Part shown: piece by piece, positions 1 through 8,481 of the stretch
How positions within the stretch are numbered: position 1 is the first letter of the stretch
How the letters are laid out: every line of letters begins with the position of its first letter
Assembly: GCF_029522115.1 (NCBI RefSeq)
Contig: NZ_JAKWFK010000020.1
Span: 1-64,000, forward strand
DNA: 64,000 bases
Source: Trinickia sp. Y13
GTDB lineage: Bacteria; Pseudomonadota; Gammaproteobacteria; Burkholderiales; Burkholderiaceae
Direction: 5' to 3'
Notes under the pieces: model-generated
The model's database searches: none
Told to the model about the DNA's origin: nothing
Seen by the model: only the letters and a program-made list of their open reading frames with translations
Translations under genes and position numbers: made by a program

Positions 1-236
1 CGTCGCTCAACCGAGCAGCACCGAAAGAAGCCTTTCTAGCACCGCCTGTCTTGCGTTGCTGCGTCAGCAGCAGAGAAACGAGATTATGCAGAGTCTTTCA
101 CATCGCGTCAACTGTTTTTTAGCACTTCGCTTAAAACTCGTTGCCGCCGGCGCCCGTTTCATCGCCGCCTCACAAAGGAGGAGGCGAATAGTAGGTCAAA
201 CACGCCCACATGACAAGGGCATGACGCATCTTTTTT
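1..236. other. Left-edge non-coding stretch
   Basis: No coding frame here has convincing protein-like composition or a ribosome binding site. The stretch lies downstream of the leftward SGNH hydrolase gene, and I see no T-tract hairpin in it. It may contain the 3' flank of a gene outside the window. Confidence 0.4.
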
Positions 237-1538
237 CTAACGACGCGCGGCCGTTGCGACCATCTCCAACGGAATCGCCGCAGCCATCGCCGAATAGCCC
301 TCGTCGCTCGGGTGAATGTGATCGCCGCTGTCGAACCGTCGCTGCAAGCGGTCGGGATGCGCGCTGTCGCGCAACGCGGCATCGAAATCCACCACGCCAT
401 CGAAAGCCCGACTGCCGCGGATCCAGTCGTTCACGGCAGAGCGCACCGCTTCGCGCGCTGGCGGCAATGAGGCGGGGGTTAAGGTCGCACCGAAAATGCG
501 CACGCCGCTTCGGTGCGCCTGCTCGATCAAGCGCCGGTAGCCGTCCGTCAGGCTGCGCACGCTGACCGAAGTGTGCGGGAAGTCGCAATCGAGTCCCGCG
601 CGCGGCGGCATCGACGCGAAGTTGATGTCGTTGATGCCGATCAGCACGATGACCGCGGTCACCGCGGCGTGCCCCAGCGCATCGCGCTCGAACCTGCGCT
701 CGAGCGCCTCGCCATAGCACGGCGAATCGCTCAACAGCCGGTTGCCGCTGATGCCGAAATTGAGAACCGCGGTTCGTTCGACGCCCGCTTGCTCGAAGCG
801 GCGAGCCAACGCGTCCGGCCAGCGGTGATTTCGATTCAAGCTCGAGCGCAGGCCGTCGGTGATCGAATCGCCGATCGCGGCAACGGCGACCGCACCCGAT
901 GTCTGTACGTCGAGGCCGCTGACCCAAGCGGATTCGGTGAATTTGCGCGGAAACGCATCTGCCGCGACGTCCGCCGAATGATCGCCGGGCGTCGACACGT
1001 AGTTGATCTGATTGGCGACGCGATGCCAGGCTGTCAGCGTCTGCGCGGGCCCCGCGGCCAGACTGATCGCATACGGCTCGCCGGCCGTCAATTCCGCGGA
1101 AACGGGATCGCTATCGGCCTCGGCGCCCGGCTTCAACGTGACCCACGGTTTGCCGCCGAACGTCACACGCACCGACGTGCCCGGGCGCGTCGCCGCGCCG
1201 CCCACCGACTGCGCCAACGTCACGGCCGTCAGCGTGAGCGGCGCCCTACCCAGCGCGTTGCTCAGATGCACGCGCACACTGCGCCCGGACACCGTCGGAT
1301 AGACGATCTGCCTGACCGTTCGGCCCGCCACCTCGGGGGTGCGATACAGCGGCGGCGGATCCGGCAGATCGGGGATCGATTGCATCGCGCTCGCCCAAGC
1401 GGTCACCCAACGGCCTGAGACCGGCGCGGCAAACGCCGAGCCGTCGAGGCAAACAACGATAAGCGCAATCGACGCAATCGCGCGGGCGCGCCACCGCTTG
1501 AGCCACCGTTTGAACCGGGAAGTGGAAGTGAAAACCAT
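237..1538 (-). CDS. Secreted SGNH/GDSL-family hydrolase
   Basis: The 433-residue product carries the SGNH-hydrolase blocks in order: AAIGDSITDG (block I, nucleophilic Ser), GISGNRLL (block II), LIGINDIN (block III, oxyanion Asn) and DHIHPSDEGY (block V, Asp and His of the triad). Residues 1-40 hold basic residues followed by a hydrophobic run ending in SAFA, so it is probably exported. An N-terminal beta-rich half of about 170 residues precedes the catalytic domain, as in secreted lipase/esterase relatives. The family hydrolyses ester bonds of lipids or polysaccharides; the substrate cannot be read from the sequence. I chose the ATG just before the signal sequence over an upstream in-frame start 55 codons earlier, which would bury the signal peptide. 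It appears monocistronic. Confidence 0.85.
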   Translation of the reverse strand: MVFTSTSRFKRWLKRWRARAIASIALIVVCLDGSAFAAPVSGRWVTAWASAMQSIPDLPDPPPLYRTPEVAGRTVRQIVYPTVSGRSVRVHLSNALGRAPLTLTAVTLAQSVGGAATRPGTSVRVTFGGKPWVTLKPGAEADSDPVSAELTAGEPYAISLAAGPAQTLTAWHRVANQINYVSTPGDHSADVAADAFPRKFTESAWVSGLDVQTSGAVAVAAIGDSITDGLRSSLNRNHRWPDALARRFEQAGVERTAVLNFGISGNRLLSDSPCYGEALERRFERDALGHAAVTAVIVLIGINDINFASMPPRAGLDCDFPHTSVSVRSLTDGYRRLIEQAHRSGVRIFGATLTPASLPPAREAVRSAVNDWIRGSRAFDGVVDFDAALRDSAHPDRLQRRFDSGDHIHPSDEGYSAMAAAIPLEMVATAARR

Positions 1539-1724
1539 CGAGATCGGGTGGAGAAGCAATGAGGTAGCGCGGATTGTGCCTGACGGACGAAGCCTGCGGT
1601 AGGCTGCGCGGCCTTCCTGCCGGTAGCCACGGGCGCCGTGAAAGCACGATCGAGGCACGATTGGGCGCGGCACGCCCGCGCCCTGGGGTGCAAGGCGGCC
1701 CAAGCTCGCCGGCCCGCTCGCGGA

Positions 1725-1907
1725 TCACGGCGAATGGCGCGTGATGATTTGATAGCCGGGCTCGGCGTTCTCATGCGCGGCGCGCTCGGCTTCTTCGTAC
1801 GAAAGAAAGTGCTCGGCTTCTTCGATCGAGGGTGTGAGGCCGATGTCGCCATCCTCTCCCGGGCCCAAGTACTGTTCCCCGCTTTTCACCAAGTAGATGG
1901 TGGTCAT
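1725..1907 (-). CDS. Small hypothetical protein
   Basis: This encodes a 60-residue acidic protein beginning MTTIYLVKSG and rich in Glu (EEAEHFLSYEEAERAAHE). I do not recognise the family and assign no function. It has no signal peptide or membrane segment. The balanced amino-acid composition, unlike the Arg/Pro-rich shadows in this GC-rich DNA, argues that it is real. It lies between the SGNH hydrolase and the paa promoter and faces away from paaA. No strong Shine-Dalgarno sequence is visible, so expression is uncertain. Confidence 0.5.
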   Translation of the reverse strand: MTTIYLVKSGEQYLGPGEDGDIGLTPSIEEAEHFLSYEEAERAAHENAEPGYQIITRHSP

Positions 1908-2035
1908 GGTCGCGATGCAGTCATCTCGTCGAAGGAAATGCTTTCAGTCTAGCAGCCGCCATGCCGTCCGCCGCAAATCGCCCGGTCGCCCTGCGAACGC
2001 CGCCGCATCCGTATCATCCCTAACAAAATAATTTA

Positions 2036-2063
2036 TTAACCGACCGGTCGGTTGGCTTATACT
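2036..2063 (+). promoter_or_regulatory. paaA promoter with PaaR-type operator
   Basis: A perfect 16-bp palindrome, AACCGACCGGTCGGTT, lies at 2038-2053. It sits between a weak -35 candidate (TTAACC, 2036-2041) and a good -10 (TATACT, 2058-2063), about 36 bp before the paaA start. A repressor bound there would block RNA polymerase. Its form and place suit a TetR repressor. The TetR gene at 6123 is the obvious candidate, with phenylacetyl-CoA as the expected inducer by analogy with known PaaR proteins. Confidence 0.75.
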
Positions 2064-2099
2064 CGCGTCAACGTACAACTCAGGACGAGACCGCTCTCC

Positions 2100-3098
2100 A
2101 TGTATACGCAATCCCTCGACATTCCGGGCAACGTGGCGGCGCTCGATGCGGGCGCGAGCACACCCGAGCAGCAACGCTTCGACGCCGTCATCGGCGCCGA
2201 CGGCAAGATCGAACCGCAGGACTGGATGCCGGACGCCTATCGCAAGACCCTGATGCGGCAAATTTCGCAGCACGCGCATTCGGAGATCGTCGGCATGCTG
2301 CCCGAGGGCAACTGGATCTCGCGGGCGCCCAGTCTCAAGCGCAAGGCCATCTTGATCGCGAAGGTGCAAGACGAAGGCGGCCACGGGCTCTACCTGTACA
2401 GCGCATGCGAAACGCTCGGCGTCTCGCGTGACGAACTCGTCGACGCTCTGCACAGCGGCCGCGCCAAGTATTCGAGCATCTTCAACTATCCGACGCCCAC
2501 CTGGGCCGATGTCGGCGTCATCGGCTGGCTCGTCGACGGCGCCGCGATCATGAATCAGATTCCGCTGTGCCGCTGCACGTATGGCCCCTATGCCCGAGCC
2601 ATGATCCGCATTTGCAAGGAAGAGTCGTTCCACCAGCGTCAAGGCTACGACGCGCTGCTCGCGATGATGAAAGGCACGCCTGCTCAACGCGAGCTCGTTC
2701 AGCAAGCCGTCGACCGGTGGTGGTGGCCGGTGTTGATGATGTTCGGTCCGAGCGACAAGGATTCCGTTCACAGCAATCAGTCGGCGAAGTGGGGCATCAA
2801 ACGCATCTCGAACGACGATCTGCGGCAAAAATTCGTCGATGCCACCGTCGAGCAAGCCAAAGTGCTCGGCGTCACGCTGCCCGATCCCGACCTCAAATGG
2901 AACGAGGCTCGCGGCCATTACGACTACGGCGCGATCGACTGGGAAGAATTCTGGCGCGTCGTGGGCGGCGACGGCCCCTGCAACAAGGAGCGCCTCGCCA
3001 CGCGCATCAAGGCGCACGAGGACGGCGCGTGGGTACGCGAAGCCGCGCTCGCTCATGCCGAAAAACAGCGCCTGCGCGCGCGACAAGCGGCGGCCTGA
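2100..3098 (+). CDS. paaA: 1,2-phenylacetyl-CoA epoxidase, catalytic subunit PaaA
   Basis: PaaA is the di-iron catalytic subunit of the multicomponent monooxygenase that epoxidises the aromatic ring of phenylacetyl-CoA, the committing step of aerobic phenylacetate degradation. The 332-residue product shows the two iron-ligand helices expected of the family: [13 protein letters not shown] near residue 100, and [14 protein letters not shown] near residue 180. The ATG at 2100 follows a purine-rich AGGACGAGA and gives a typical family N-terminus; an in-frame start at 2052 lies inside the operator and is rejected. It is the first gene of a tight five-gene operon (paaABCDE) in canonical order. Confidence 0.97.
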   Translation: MYTQSLDIPGNVAALDAGASTPEQQRFDAVIGADGKIEPQDWMPDAYRKTLMRQISQHAHSEIVGMLPEGNWISRAPSLKRKAILIAKVQDEGGHGLYLYSACETLGVSRDELVDALHSGRAKYSSIFNYPTPTWADVGVIGWLVDGAAIMNQIPLCRCTYGPYARAMIRICKEESFHQRQGYDALLAMMKGTPAQRELVQQAVDRWWWPVLMMFGPSDKDSVHSNQSAKWGIKRISNDDLRQKFVDATVEQAKVLGVTLPDPDLKWNEARGHYDYGAIDWEEFWRVVGGDGPCNKERLATRIKAHEDGAWVREAALAHAEKQRLRARQAAA

Positions 3099-3154
3099 GG
3101 CGCCGCGCCCGACGCAAGCGCTTCGTTCTATCAAGCATCCAGGAGTGTGAATTC

Positions 3155-3439
3155 ATGAACAAGGAATGGCCGATTTGGGAAGTGTTCGTGCGCAGCAAGC
3201 AGGGCCTCGACCATAAGCATTGCGGCAGCCTGCACGCCGCCGACGCGTCGATGGCGCTGCGCATGGCGCGCGATGTCTACACGCGGCGCCAGGAAGGCGT
3301 GAGCATTTGGGTCGTGCCGGCCGCGGCAATCACGGCTTCGGACCCGAGCGAGAAGGCCGATTTGTTCGAGCCGGCCGGCGACAAGATCTACCGGCACCCG
3401 ACGTTCTATACGCTGCCCGACGCAGTCAACCACATGTAA
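3155..3439 (+). CDS. paaB: 1,2-phenylacetyl-CoA epoxidase subunit PaaB
   Basis: This is the small 94-residue subunit of the phenylacetyl-CoA epoxidase, beginning MNKEWPIWEVFVRSKQG, a typical PaaB start. PaaB bridges PaaA-PaaC heterodimers in the oxygenase complex and carries no iron site. A clear AGGAG at 3141 lies 9 bases before the ATG. It sits 56 bp after paaA and 7 bp before paaC, so it is co-transcribed. Length and sequence are normal for the family. Confidence 0.95.
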   Translation: MNKEWPIWEVFVRSKQGLDHKHCGSLHAADASMALRMARDVYTRRQEGVSIWVVPAAAITASDPSEKADLFEPAGDKIYRHPTFYTLPDAVNHM

Positions 3440-3446
3440 GAGAGTC

Positions 3447-4250
3447 ATGACGACCACGCCCGAACATCTTTCCTACGTGCTGCGGCTCGCGGACAATGCG
3501 CTGATCCTCGGTCAGCGCAACGCCGAGTGGTGCGGACACGGGCCGGTGCTCGAAGAAGACATCGCGCTGGCCAACATGAGTCTCGATCTCATCGGCCAGG
3601 CGCGCATGCTCTACTCGCACGCCGCGACGCTCGAGCACGCGCTCACCGGTTCGACGAAGACCGAGGACGACTACGCGTACTTTCGCGCCGAGCGCGAGTT
3701 CGCCAACTACACGTTGGTCGAACTTCCCCATTGCGGGCCGCTCAGCGGCACGGCGCGCAGCGATCGCGATTATGCGGTGACCATCGTGCGCAATTACCTC
3801 TACACCGCGCTGATGGCTCACGTCTGGAGCGCACTCGAACGCTCGAAGGACGCGCAGCTCGCCGCCATTGCATCGAAGTCGATCAAAGAAACGCGCTATC
3901 AGCTCGAGCATGCCCGCGAATGGCTGATCCGCCTCGGCGACGGCACGGATGAATCGCATCGGCGCGTGCAAGCGGCGCTCGACTATTTGATGCCGTATAT
4001 GCGCGAGTGCTTCGCACCCGACGCGCTCGAAGACGCCGTAGCGGCCGCCGGTATCGGCGTGCGCGCCGCCGATTTCCAATCGGACTGGCAGCGCGACGTG
4101 CAAGCGACCTTGGCCGAGGCCACGCTCACGCTGCCCGAGCCGGTGCAACACGTGACCACGGGCAAGTACGGCGAACACTCCGAGCACATGGGATTTCTGC
4201 TCGCGGAAATGCAAAGCCTTGCCCGCCAGCATCCCGGCGCGACCTGGTGA
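3447..4250 (+). CDS. paaC: 1,2-phenylacetyl-CoA epoxidase, structural subunit PaaC
   Basis: PaaC (267 residues) is the ferritin-like structural partner of PaaA. It stabilises the catalytic subunit but has lost iron ligands in characterised members. Recognisable segments are the N-terminal YVLRLADNALILGQRNAEW and the helix ending KETRYQLEHAREWLIRLGDG. The start ATG follows AAGAGAGTC directly after the paaB stop. A 40-bp gap separates it from paaD. Confidence 0.95.
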   Translation: MTTTPEHLSYVLRLADNALILGQRNAEWCGHGPVLEEDIALANMSLDLIGQARMLYSHAATLEHALTGSTKTEDDYAYFRAEREFANYTLVELPHCGPLSGTARSDRDYAVTIVRNYLYTALMAHVWSALERSKDAQLAAIASKSIKETRYQLEHAREWLIRLGDGTDESHRRVQAALDYLMPYMRECFAPDALEDAVAAAGIGVRAADFQSDWQRDVQATLAEATLTLPEPVQHVTTGKYGEHSEHMGFLLAEMQSLARQHPGATW

Positions 4251-4290
4251 TCGAGCCCATCCGATATTCGCATCGTTTAAGGTCCGTCCA

Positions 4291-4857
4291 ATGTTAAGCA
4301 GCCCCGATCACGTCGACCGCGCCGATTCAAGCTCGCCGCTGAACGAGGATGCCGGCCTCGCTCGCGCTTGGGCGGTGCTCGAATCGGTGCCGGACCCGGA
4401 AATTCCGGTCGTATCGATCAGAGAACTCGGCATTTTGCGCGGCGTCGAGCGCGCCGAAGATGGCGCGGTCGAAGTCGTCATTACGCCGACGTACTCGGGA
4501 TGCCCTGCAATGGCGCACATCGCCGAGGACATCGGGCAAGCGCTCGATCGCGCCGGCTTGACGCCGCATCGGATCAAGACAGTTCTCGCCCCCGCATGGA
4601 CGACCGACTGGATCACGGACGAGGCGCGCGAAAAACTGCGCGCGTACGGTATCGCCCCGCCCGGCGGCCAGTGCGGGCGCGCGCCTGCGCACGAGCAAGC
4701 GGTCCGCTTCGTCCCGCGCCCCGTTGCTGCCCCCGTCTGCCCGCGCTGCGGCTCCGCGCATACGGAGCGCTTGGCGCAGTTCGGCTCGACCGCGTGCAAA
4801 GCGTTTTACCGCTGCCTCGATTGCCGAGAACCCTTCGATTACTTCAAACCCTACTGA
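4291..4857 (+). CDS. paaD: PaaD, phenylacetyl-CoA epoxidase maturation factor (DUF59)
   Basis: The 188-residue product has an N-terminal MIP18/DUF59 domain (WAVLESVPDPEIPVVSIREL; TPTYSGCPAM with the conserved Cys). It also has a C-terminal zinc-ribbon-like module with CPRCGS and CLDC plus a third Cys (STACKAFYRC). PaaD-type proteins are thought to help assemble Fe-S or iron centres of the PaaABCE complex rather than take part in catalysis. I chose the ATG at 4291, after the paaC stop; longer in-frame starts would overlap paaC. Only 4 bp separate its stop from paaE. Confidence 0.93.
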   Translation: MLSSPDHVDRADSSSPLNEDAGLARAWAVLESVPDPEIPVVSIRELGILRGVERAEDGAVEVVITPTYSGCPAMAHIAEDIGQALDRAGLTPHRIKTVLAPAWTTDWITDEAREKLRAYGIAPPGGQCGRAPAHEQAVRFVPRPVAAPVCPRCGSAHTERLAQFGSTACKAFYRCLDCREPFDYFKPY

Positions 4858-4861
4858 ACCC

Positions 4862-5950
4862 ATGACGACCCCGCAATTCCATTCGCTGCGCATCCGCGAG
4901 GTGCGGCCCGAGACCGCCGACGCGGTTTCCGTCTCGTTCGAAGTGCCGCCCGAGCTGCGCGAGCAATATCGCTTCACGCAGGGGCAATTCGTGACGCTCA
5001 AGGCGCACGTGGATGGCGAGGAAACGCGGCGCTCTTATTCGATCTGCGTCGGCGTCACCGACTACGACCGCGACGGCGAATTACGCATCGGCATCAAGCG
5101 CGTGCGCGGCGGCCGCTTTTCCAACTTCGCCTTCGACACGCTGCAGGCCGGCCATACGATCGAAGTCATGACGCCCGATGGCCGCTTCTTCACGCATCTG
5201 AACGCAGAACAAGGCAAGCAGTACGTAGCTTTCGCCGGCGGCTCGGGGATCACGCCCGTGCTCGCAATCGTGAAAACGACGCTCGAGGTCGAGCCGCGCA
5301 GCACCTTCACGCTGATCTACGGCAATCGCAGCGTCGATGCGATCATGTTCGCCGAAGAGCTCGAGGATCTGAAGAATCGCTACATGAACCGCTTCGTCCT
5401 GTACCACGTGCTGTCCGACGACATGCAGGACGTCGAGCTCTTCAACGGCGTGCTCGATCAAGCGAAATGCGCCGCGTTTCTCGACACGCTCGTTCCCGCC
5501 GCCGCGATCGACGAAGCGTTCATTTGCGGGCCCGGGCCGATGATGGATGCGGCCGAAGCGGCGCTGAAGGCGGCGGGCGTGGCGCAATCGAAGGTACACG
5601 TCGAACGCTTCGGGACGCCGTTGCCGCAAGCGGGCGCGCCCGTCGTCGAGATCACCGACGATACGCCGGCCGCAGACCTCGAGATCGTCATCGACGGCAA
5701 GCGCCGCAAGATGCGGCTGCCGTATGAAGGCGCGAGCCTGCTAGACGTGGGCTTGCACGCCGGTCTCGCGCTGCCGTATGCCTGCAAAGGCGGCGTTTGC
5801 TGCACCTGCCGGGCGAAAGTGCTCGAAGGGGAAGTCAAGATGGATAAGAACTACACCCTCGAAGCGCAGGAGCTTCGCGATGGCTTCGTGCTGACGTGCC
5901 AGTGCCATCCCGTCAGCGAACGCGTCGTCGTCAGCTTCGACGAGCGTTGA
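4862..5950 (+). CDS. paaE: 1,2-phenylacetyl-CoA epoxidase reductase subunit PaaE
   Basis: PaaE (362 residues) passes electrons from NAD(P)H through FAD and a 2Fe-2S cluster to the PaaAC di-iron site. In order it shows a ferredoxin-reductase FAD domain with RRSYSICVG, an NAD(P)-binding domain with AGGSGITPVLAI, and a C-terminal plant-type ferredoxin domain with YACKGGVCCTCRAKV plus a distal Cys in FVLTCQCHP (C-x4-C-x2-C...C). It is the last gene of the paa operon. The genes for later steps (paaG, paaZ, paaF, paaH, paaJ, paaK) are not in this window. Confidence 0.95.
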   Translation: MTTPQFHSLRIREVRPETADAVSVSFEVPPELREQYRFTQGQFVTLKAHVDGEETRRSYSICVGVTDYDRDGELRIGIKRVRGGRFSNFAFDTLQAGHTIEVMTPDGRFFTHLNAEQGKQYVAFAGGSGITPVLAIVKTTLEVEPRSTFTLIYGNRSVDAIMFAEELEDLKNRYMNRFVLYHVLSDDMQDVELFNGVLDQAKCAAFLDTLVPAAAIDEAFICGPGPMMDAAEAALKAAGVAQSKVHVERFGTPLPQAGAPVVEITDDTPAADLEIVIDGKRRKMRLPYEGASLLDVGLHAGLALPYACKGGVCCTCRAKVLEGEVKMDKNYTLEAQELRDGFVLTCQCHPVSERVVVSFDER

Positions 5951-6122
5951 AGTCCAGACCGGCCTCGCGCTTGACTCAACCGCGTTTCGCTTAAACTAGC
6001 GCCCGGCGGTCCGAGGCCGCGCTGCGCGGCGGCTCATCCGCCGCCTAGCGCGCAAAAGCAACGATCAATACGATTCCAACGCGACTCTCGCGCCTGGGCC
6101 GGCCCCCAACGACGACACAACC

Positions 6123-6731
6123 ATGGCCCGTACCCGAGCACCCGATCACGACACTCAGCGCGAGCAGATCCTCGATCTCGCCGCCAACGCCTTCGCGCAA
6201 ACGAGCTATCCCAGCACGTCGATGGCCGAACTGGCCGCGGCCAGCGGCACGTCGAAAGCACGGCTTTATCACTATTACGAAAGCAAGGAAGCGATTCTGT
6301 TCGATCTGCTCGACCGCTACACCAAGCGGCTGATGCTGATCATCGCCGAGGTGGAGGGGTCGAGCCAACGGCGCGGCCTGTCCGAGCGCGAAACGTTCGC
6401 CGAACTCGTGCGGGCGTTTCTGATCGAGTACGAGACCTCGCACAGCCGGCACGTCGCGCTGCTCAACGACGTCAAATACCTCGTCGAAAGCCAACGGGAA
6501 GTCATTCTCGATCGTCAGCGAGACATCGTCGCCGCATTCGCCCGCCAACTCGCACGCGCGTACCCCGGCCGCGTCGCCAAAGACAACCAGACGGCGCTGA
6601 CCATGATGGTGTTCGGGATGATCAATTGGACCTTCACCTGGCTCAAGCCGGGCGGGCGCCTCGGCTACCGAGAGTTTGCCGACCAAGTCATGCAGGTCCT
6701 GGAGCATGGTCTCGTTCCAGCGGGCGAGTGA
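6123..6731 (+). CDS. paaR: TetR-family regulator, probable PaaR
   Basis: This 202-residue TetR regulator has an N-terminal helix-turn-helix (SMAELAAASGTSKARLYHYY, residues about 30-55) and a C-terminal ligand-binding helical domain. It starts at an ATG 172 bp after paaE on the same strand, with no clear terminator between, so it may be transcribed with the operon or from its own weak promoter. Position, family and the perfect palindrome in the paaA promoter together identify it as the likely repressor of the phenylacetate pathway. That the effector is phenylacetyl-CoA is inferred from known PaaR proteins. Confidence 0.85.
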   Translation: MARTRAPDHDTQREQILDLAANAFAQTSYPSTSMAELAAASGTSKARLYHYYESKEAILFDLLDRYTKRLMLIIAEVEGSSQRRGLSERETFAELVRAFLIEYETSHSRHVALLNDVKYLVESQREVILDRQRDIVAAFARQLARAYPGRVAKDNQTALTMMVFGMINWTFTWLKPGGRLGYREFADQVMQVLEHGLVPAGE

Positions 6732-6986
6732 CCGGACCATGCGCGCCCGCGATTAACGCTGCGGCGCAGCATCAAAACTCCAGTCTTATATCGGTCAAAA
6801 TGACGCGGCGCATCGCCGCAACACAGAACTTTATACCTAATATTCAATAACTTAGGTGCTCGCGGACGCACCAATAGAGGCCAACCTCAGGGTTGCACTC
6901 GGGTTTTCCCTAGTGCTACCGATGCACATCGGGTAGAATTCGCATTGCGTCGCAACAATGGACGCACGACGAAAGGAGAACCCACG

Positions 6987-7658
6987 ATGAACCCGCAGCC
7001 CTCTATCCGAGCCGCCGCCTCGACCGAGCAGCACGAGCGCCGTGCACAAGTGGCGCATCGTGAGCCTGTGCTCGTTCGTGAGTTGACGGCGGGCGACCGC
7101 GATCAGCTGTTGACACACTTTCTCGCGCTCGACGCGGACGATCGTCTCCTGCGCTTCGGTCAAGCAGCACCCGATCATGTGATCGAACACTACGTGCAAT
7201 CGATCGATTTCACGCGCGACAAGGTCTTCGGTGTTTACGATCGCGCGCTCGCACTCGTGGGCGTGGGCCATCTCGCTTACTTGCCAGCCAACGGCGAAAA
7301 TCGCACCGCCGAGTTCGGCGTGTCCGTGCTCGAAAGCTCGCGCGGGATGGGCGTAGGCTCGAAGCTGTTCGCGCGCGCGGCAATGCACGGCCGCAATACG
7401 CGCGTCACGACGCTCTACATGTACTGCCTGTCGCGCAACACGACGATGATGCACATCGCCAAAAAGGCCGGGATGAAGATCGAGTATGCATACGGAAGCG
7501 CCGATGCGTACCTGACCCTGCCGCCGGCCGATCAAACCAGCATCATCACCGAGATGCTGCAAGAGCAAGCGGCGCTGTTCGACTATGCGATCAAGCGCCA
7601 AGCTCGCAATACGGCGCGCATCATCGAGGCGATGATGCCGGCAGAAGCGCTCGCCTGA
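6987..7658 (+). CDS. GNAT-family N-acetyltransferase
   Basis: The 223-residue product has a GNAT fold. VRELTAGDRDQLLTHFLALD is a typical beta1/alpha1 start, and ESSRGMGVGSKLFARAA is the acetyl-CoA pyrophosphate-binding loop (R-x-x-G-x-G). The family moves the acetyl group of acetyl-CoA to amines of small molecules or proteins; the substrate is unknown. A strong AAAGGAG lies 8 bases before the chosen ATG. The 255-bp upstream gap is unusually AT-rich around 6830-6860. It stands alone and converges with the Lrp gene. Confidence 0.85.
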   Translation: MNPQPSIRAAASTEQHERRAQVAHREPVLVRELTAGDRDQLLTHFLALDADDRLLRFGQAAPDHVIEHYVQSIDFTRDKVFGVYDRALALVGVGHLAYLPANGENRTAEFGVSVLESSRGMGVGSKLFARAAMHGRNTRVTTLYMYCLSRNTTMMHIAKKAGMKIEYAYGSADAYLTLPPADQTSIITEMLQEQAALFDYAIKRQARNTARIIEAMMPAEALA

Positions 7659-7755
7659 ACGAGCGCCTCGGTTCATCGCGTCAACGCGAGGCGATTCGAG
7701 GCTGTTCGAGACTGTTCCCCCTAGCGCACCGCTCTCCCCTGTGCGGTGCGCGCGA

Positions 7756-7777
7756 CGAGGCGGCTTCGGCCGCCTCG
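7756..7777. terminator. UUCG-tetraloop hairpin between convergent genes
   Basis: A perfect 9-bp stem, CGAGGCGGC / GCCGCCTCG, encloses the ultra-stable TTCG loop, between the convergent GNAT and Lrp genes. There is no T-tract, so it is either a transcript-end hairpin or a stabilising 3' structure. Confidence 0.5.
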
Positions 7778-7827
7778 CCGCCCCTCTCCTCCACGCTTGC
7801 ACACGTCTACCGGCCGGCGCCGATCGG

Positions 7828-8319
7828 TCATAGGATCGGCAAGGCAGTCGTTTCTTTGAACGATTCCAGCGCAAAACTCGTCTTGACGTCGATGACCGAC
7901 GGATGATGCAGCAGTTGATCCTGCACGAAGCGCGAAAAATGGATCATGTCTTTGACCTGCACGCGTAGCAAGTAGTCCATCTCCCCCGTCATCGCGTGGC
8001 AGGCAACCACTTCCGGCCACGATTGCACCGCCGCTCGAAAGAGCTCGGCGTGCGTCGTCCCGGCATGCCCCGTCGCCCCGCCGCGTTTCTCCAGGCGGAC
8101 GTTGACGTAAGCGAGCAACCCAAGGCCCAGCTTTTGCGGATCGAGCAGCGCGACGTAGCCGCGTATCACGCCGGCTTCCTCGAGCCGCCGAATACGCCGC
8201 AGGCAGGGGCTTGGCGAGAGATTGACGCGTTCCGCGATGTCTTGGTTGGATGCGCGCCCGTTCACCTGCAAAAAGGCGAGAATGCGCCTGTCGACGGCGT
8301 CCAATTCGATCTCAGCCAT
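7828..8319 (-). CDS. Lrp/AsnC-family transcriptional regulator
   Basis: This 163-residue protein has an N-terminal AsnC-type HTH (RILAFLQVNGRASNQDIAER, then LSPSPCLRRIRRLEEAGVI) and a C-terminal RAM ligand domain (HAMTGEMDYLLRVQVKDM). A GGGGGAA precedes the ATG. It is divergent from hppD across a 162-bp region, so it likely regulates hppD in response to an amino acid or keto acid, tyrosine or 4-hydroxyphenylpyruvate being the obvious candidates. That link is inferred from position only. Confidence 0.9.
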   Translation of the reverse strand: MAEIELDAVDRRILAFLQVNGRASNQDIAERVNLSPSPCLRRIRRLEEAGVIRGYVALLDPQKLGLGLLAYVNVRLEKRGGATGHAGTTHAELFRAAVQSWPEVVACHAMTGEMDYLLRVQVKDMIHFSRFVQDQLLHHPSVIDVKTSFALESFKETTALPIL

Positions 8320-8481
8320 TTTTTTATTCCCCCTGCGTTTATTGAGACAGAAAGTTGCGCAATCGTAGTCGACGCCGAGCGAGTTCGCAAATTTTTGTTA
8401 TGACCGTCGCTATACACTTGCGTCTATTCTTCATGGCCTGCGACGCTAGGCCACACCTAGACCGGAGAGACGGAGACAAGC

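Noticed and set aside
5971-5997. TTGACT ... TAAACT as a separate promoter for the TetR gene
   Set aside because: The spacer is only 15 bp, too short for a good promoter, so it is not listed as a feature.
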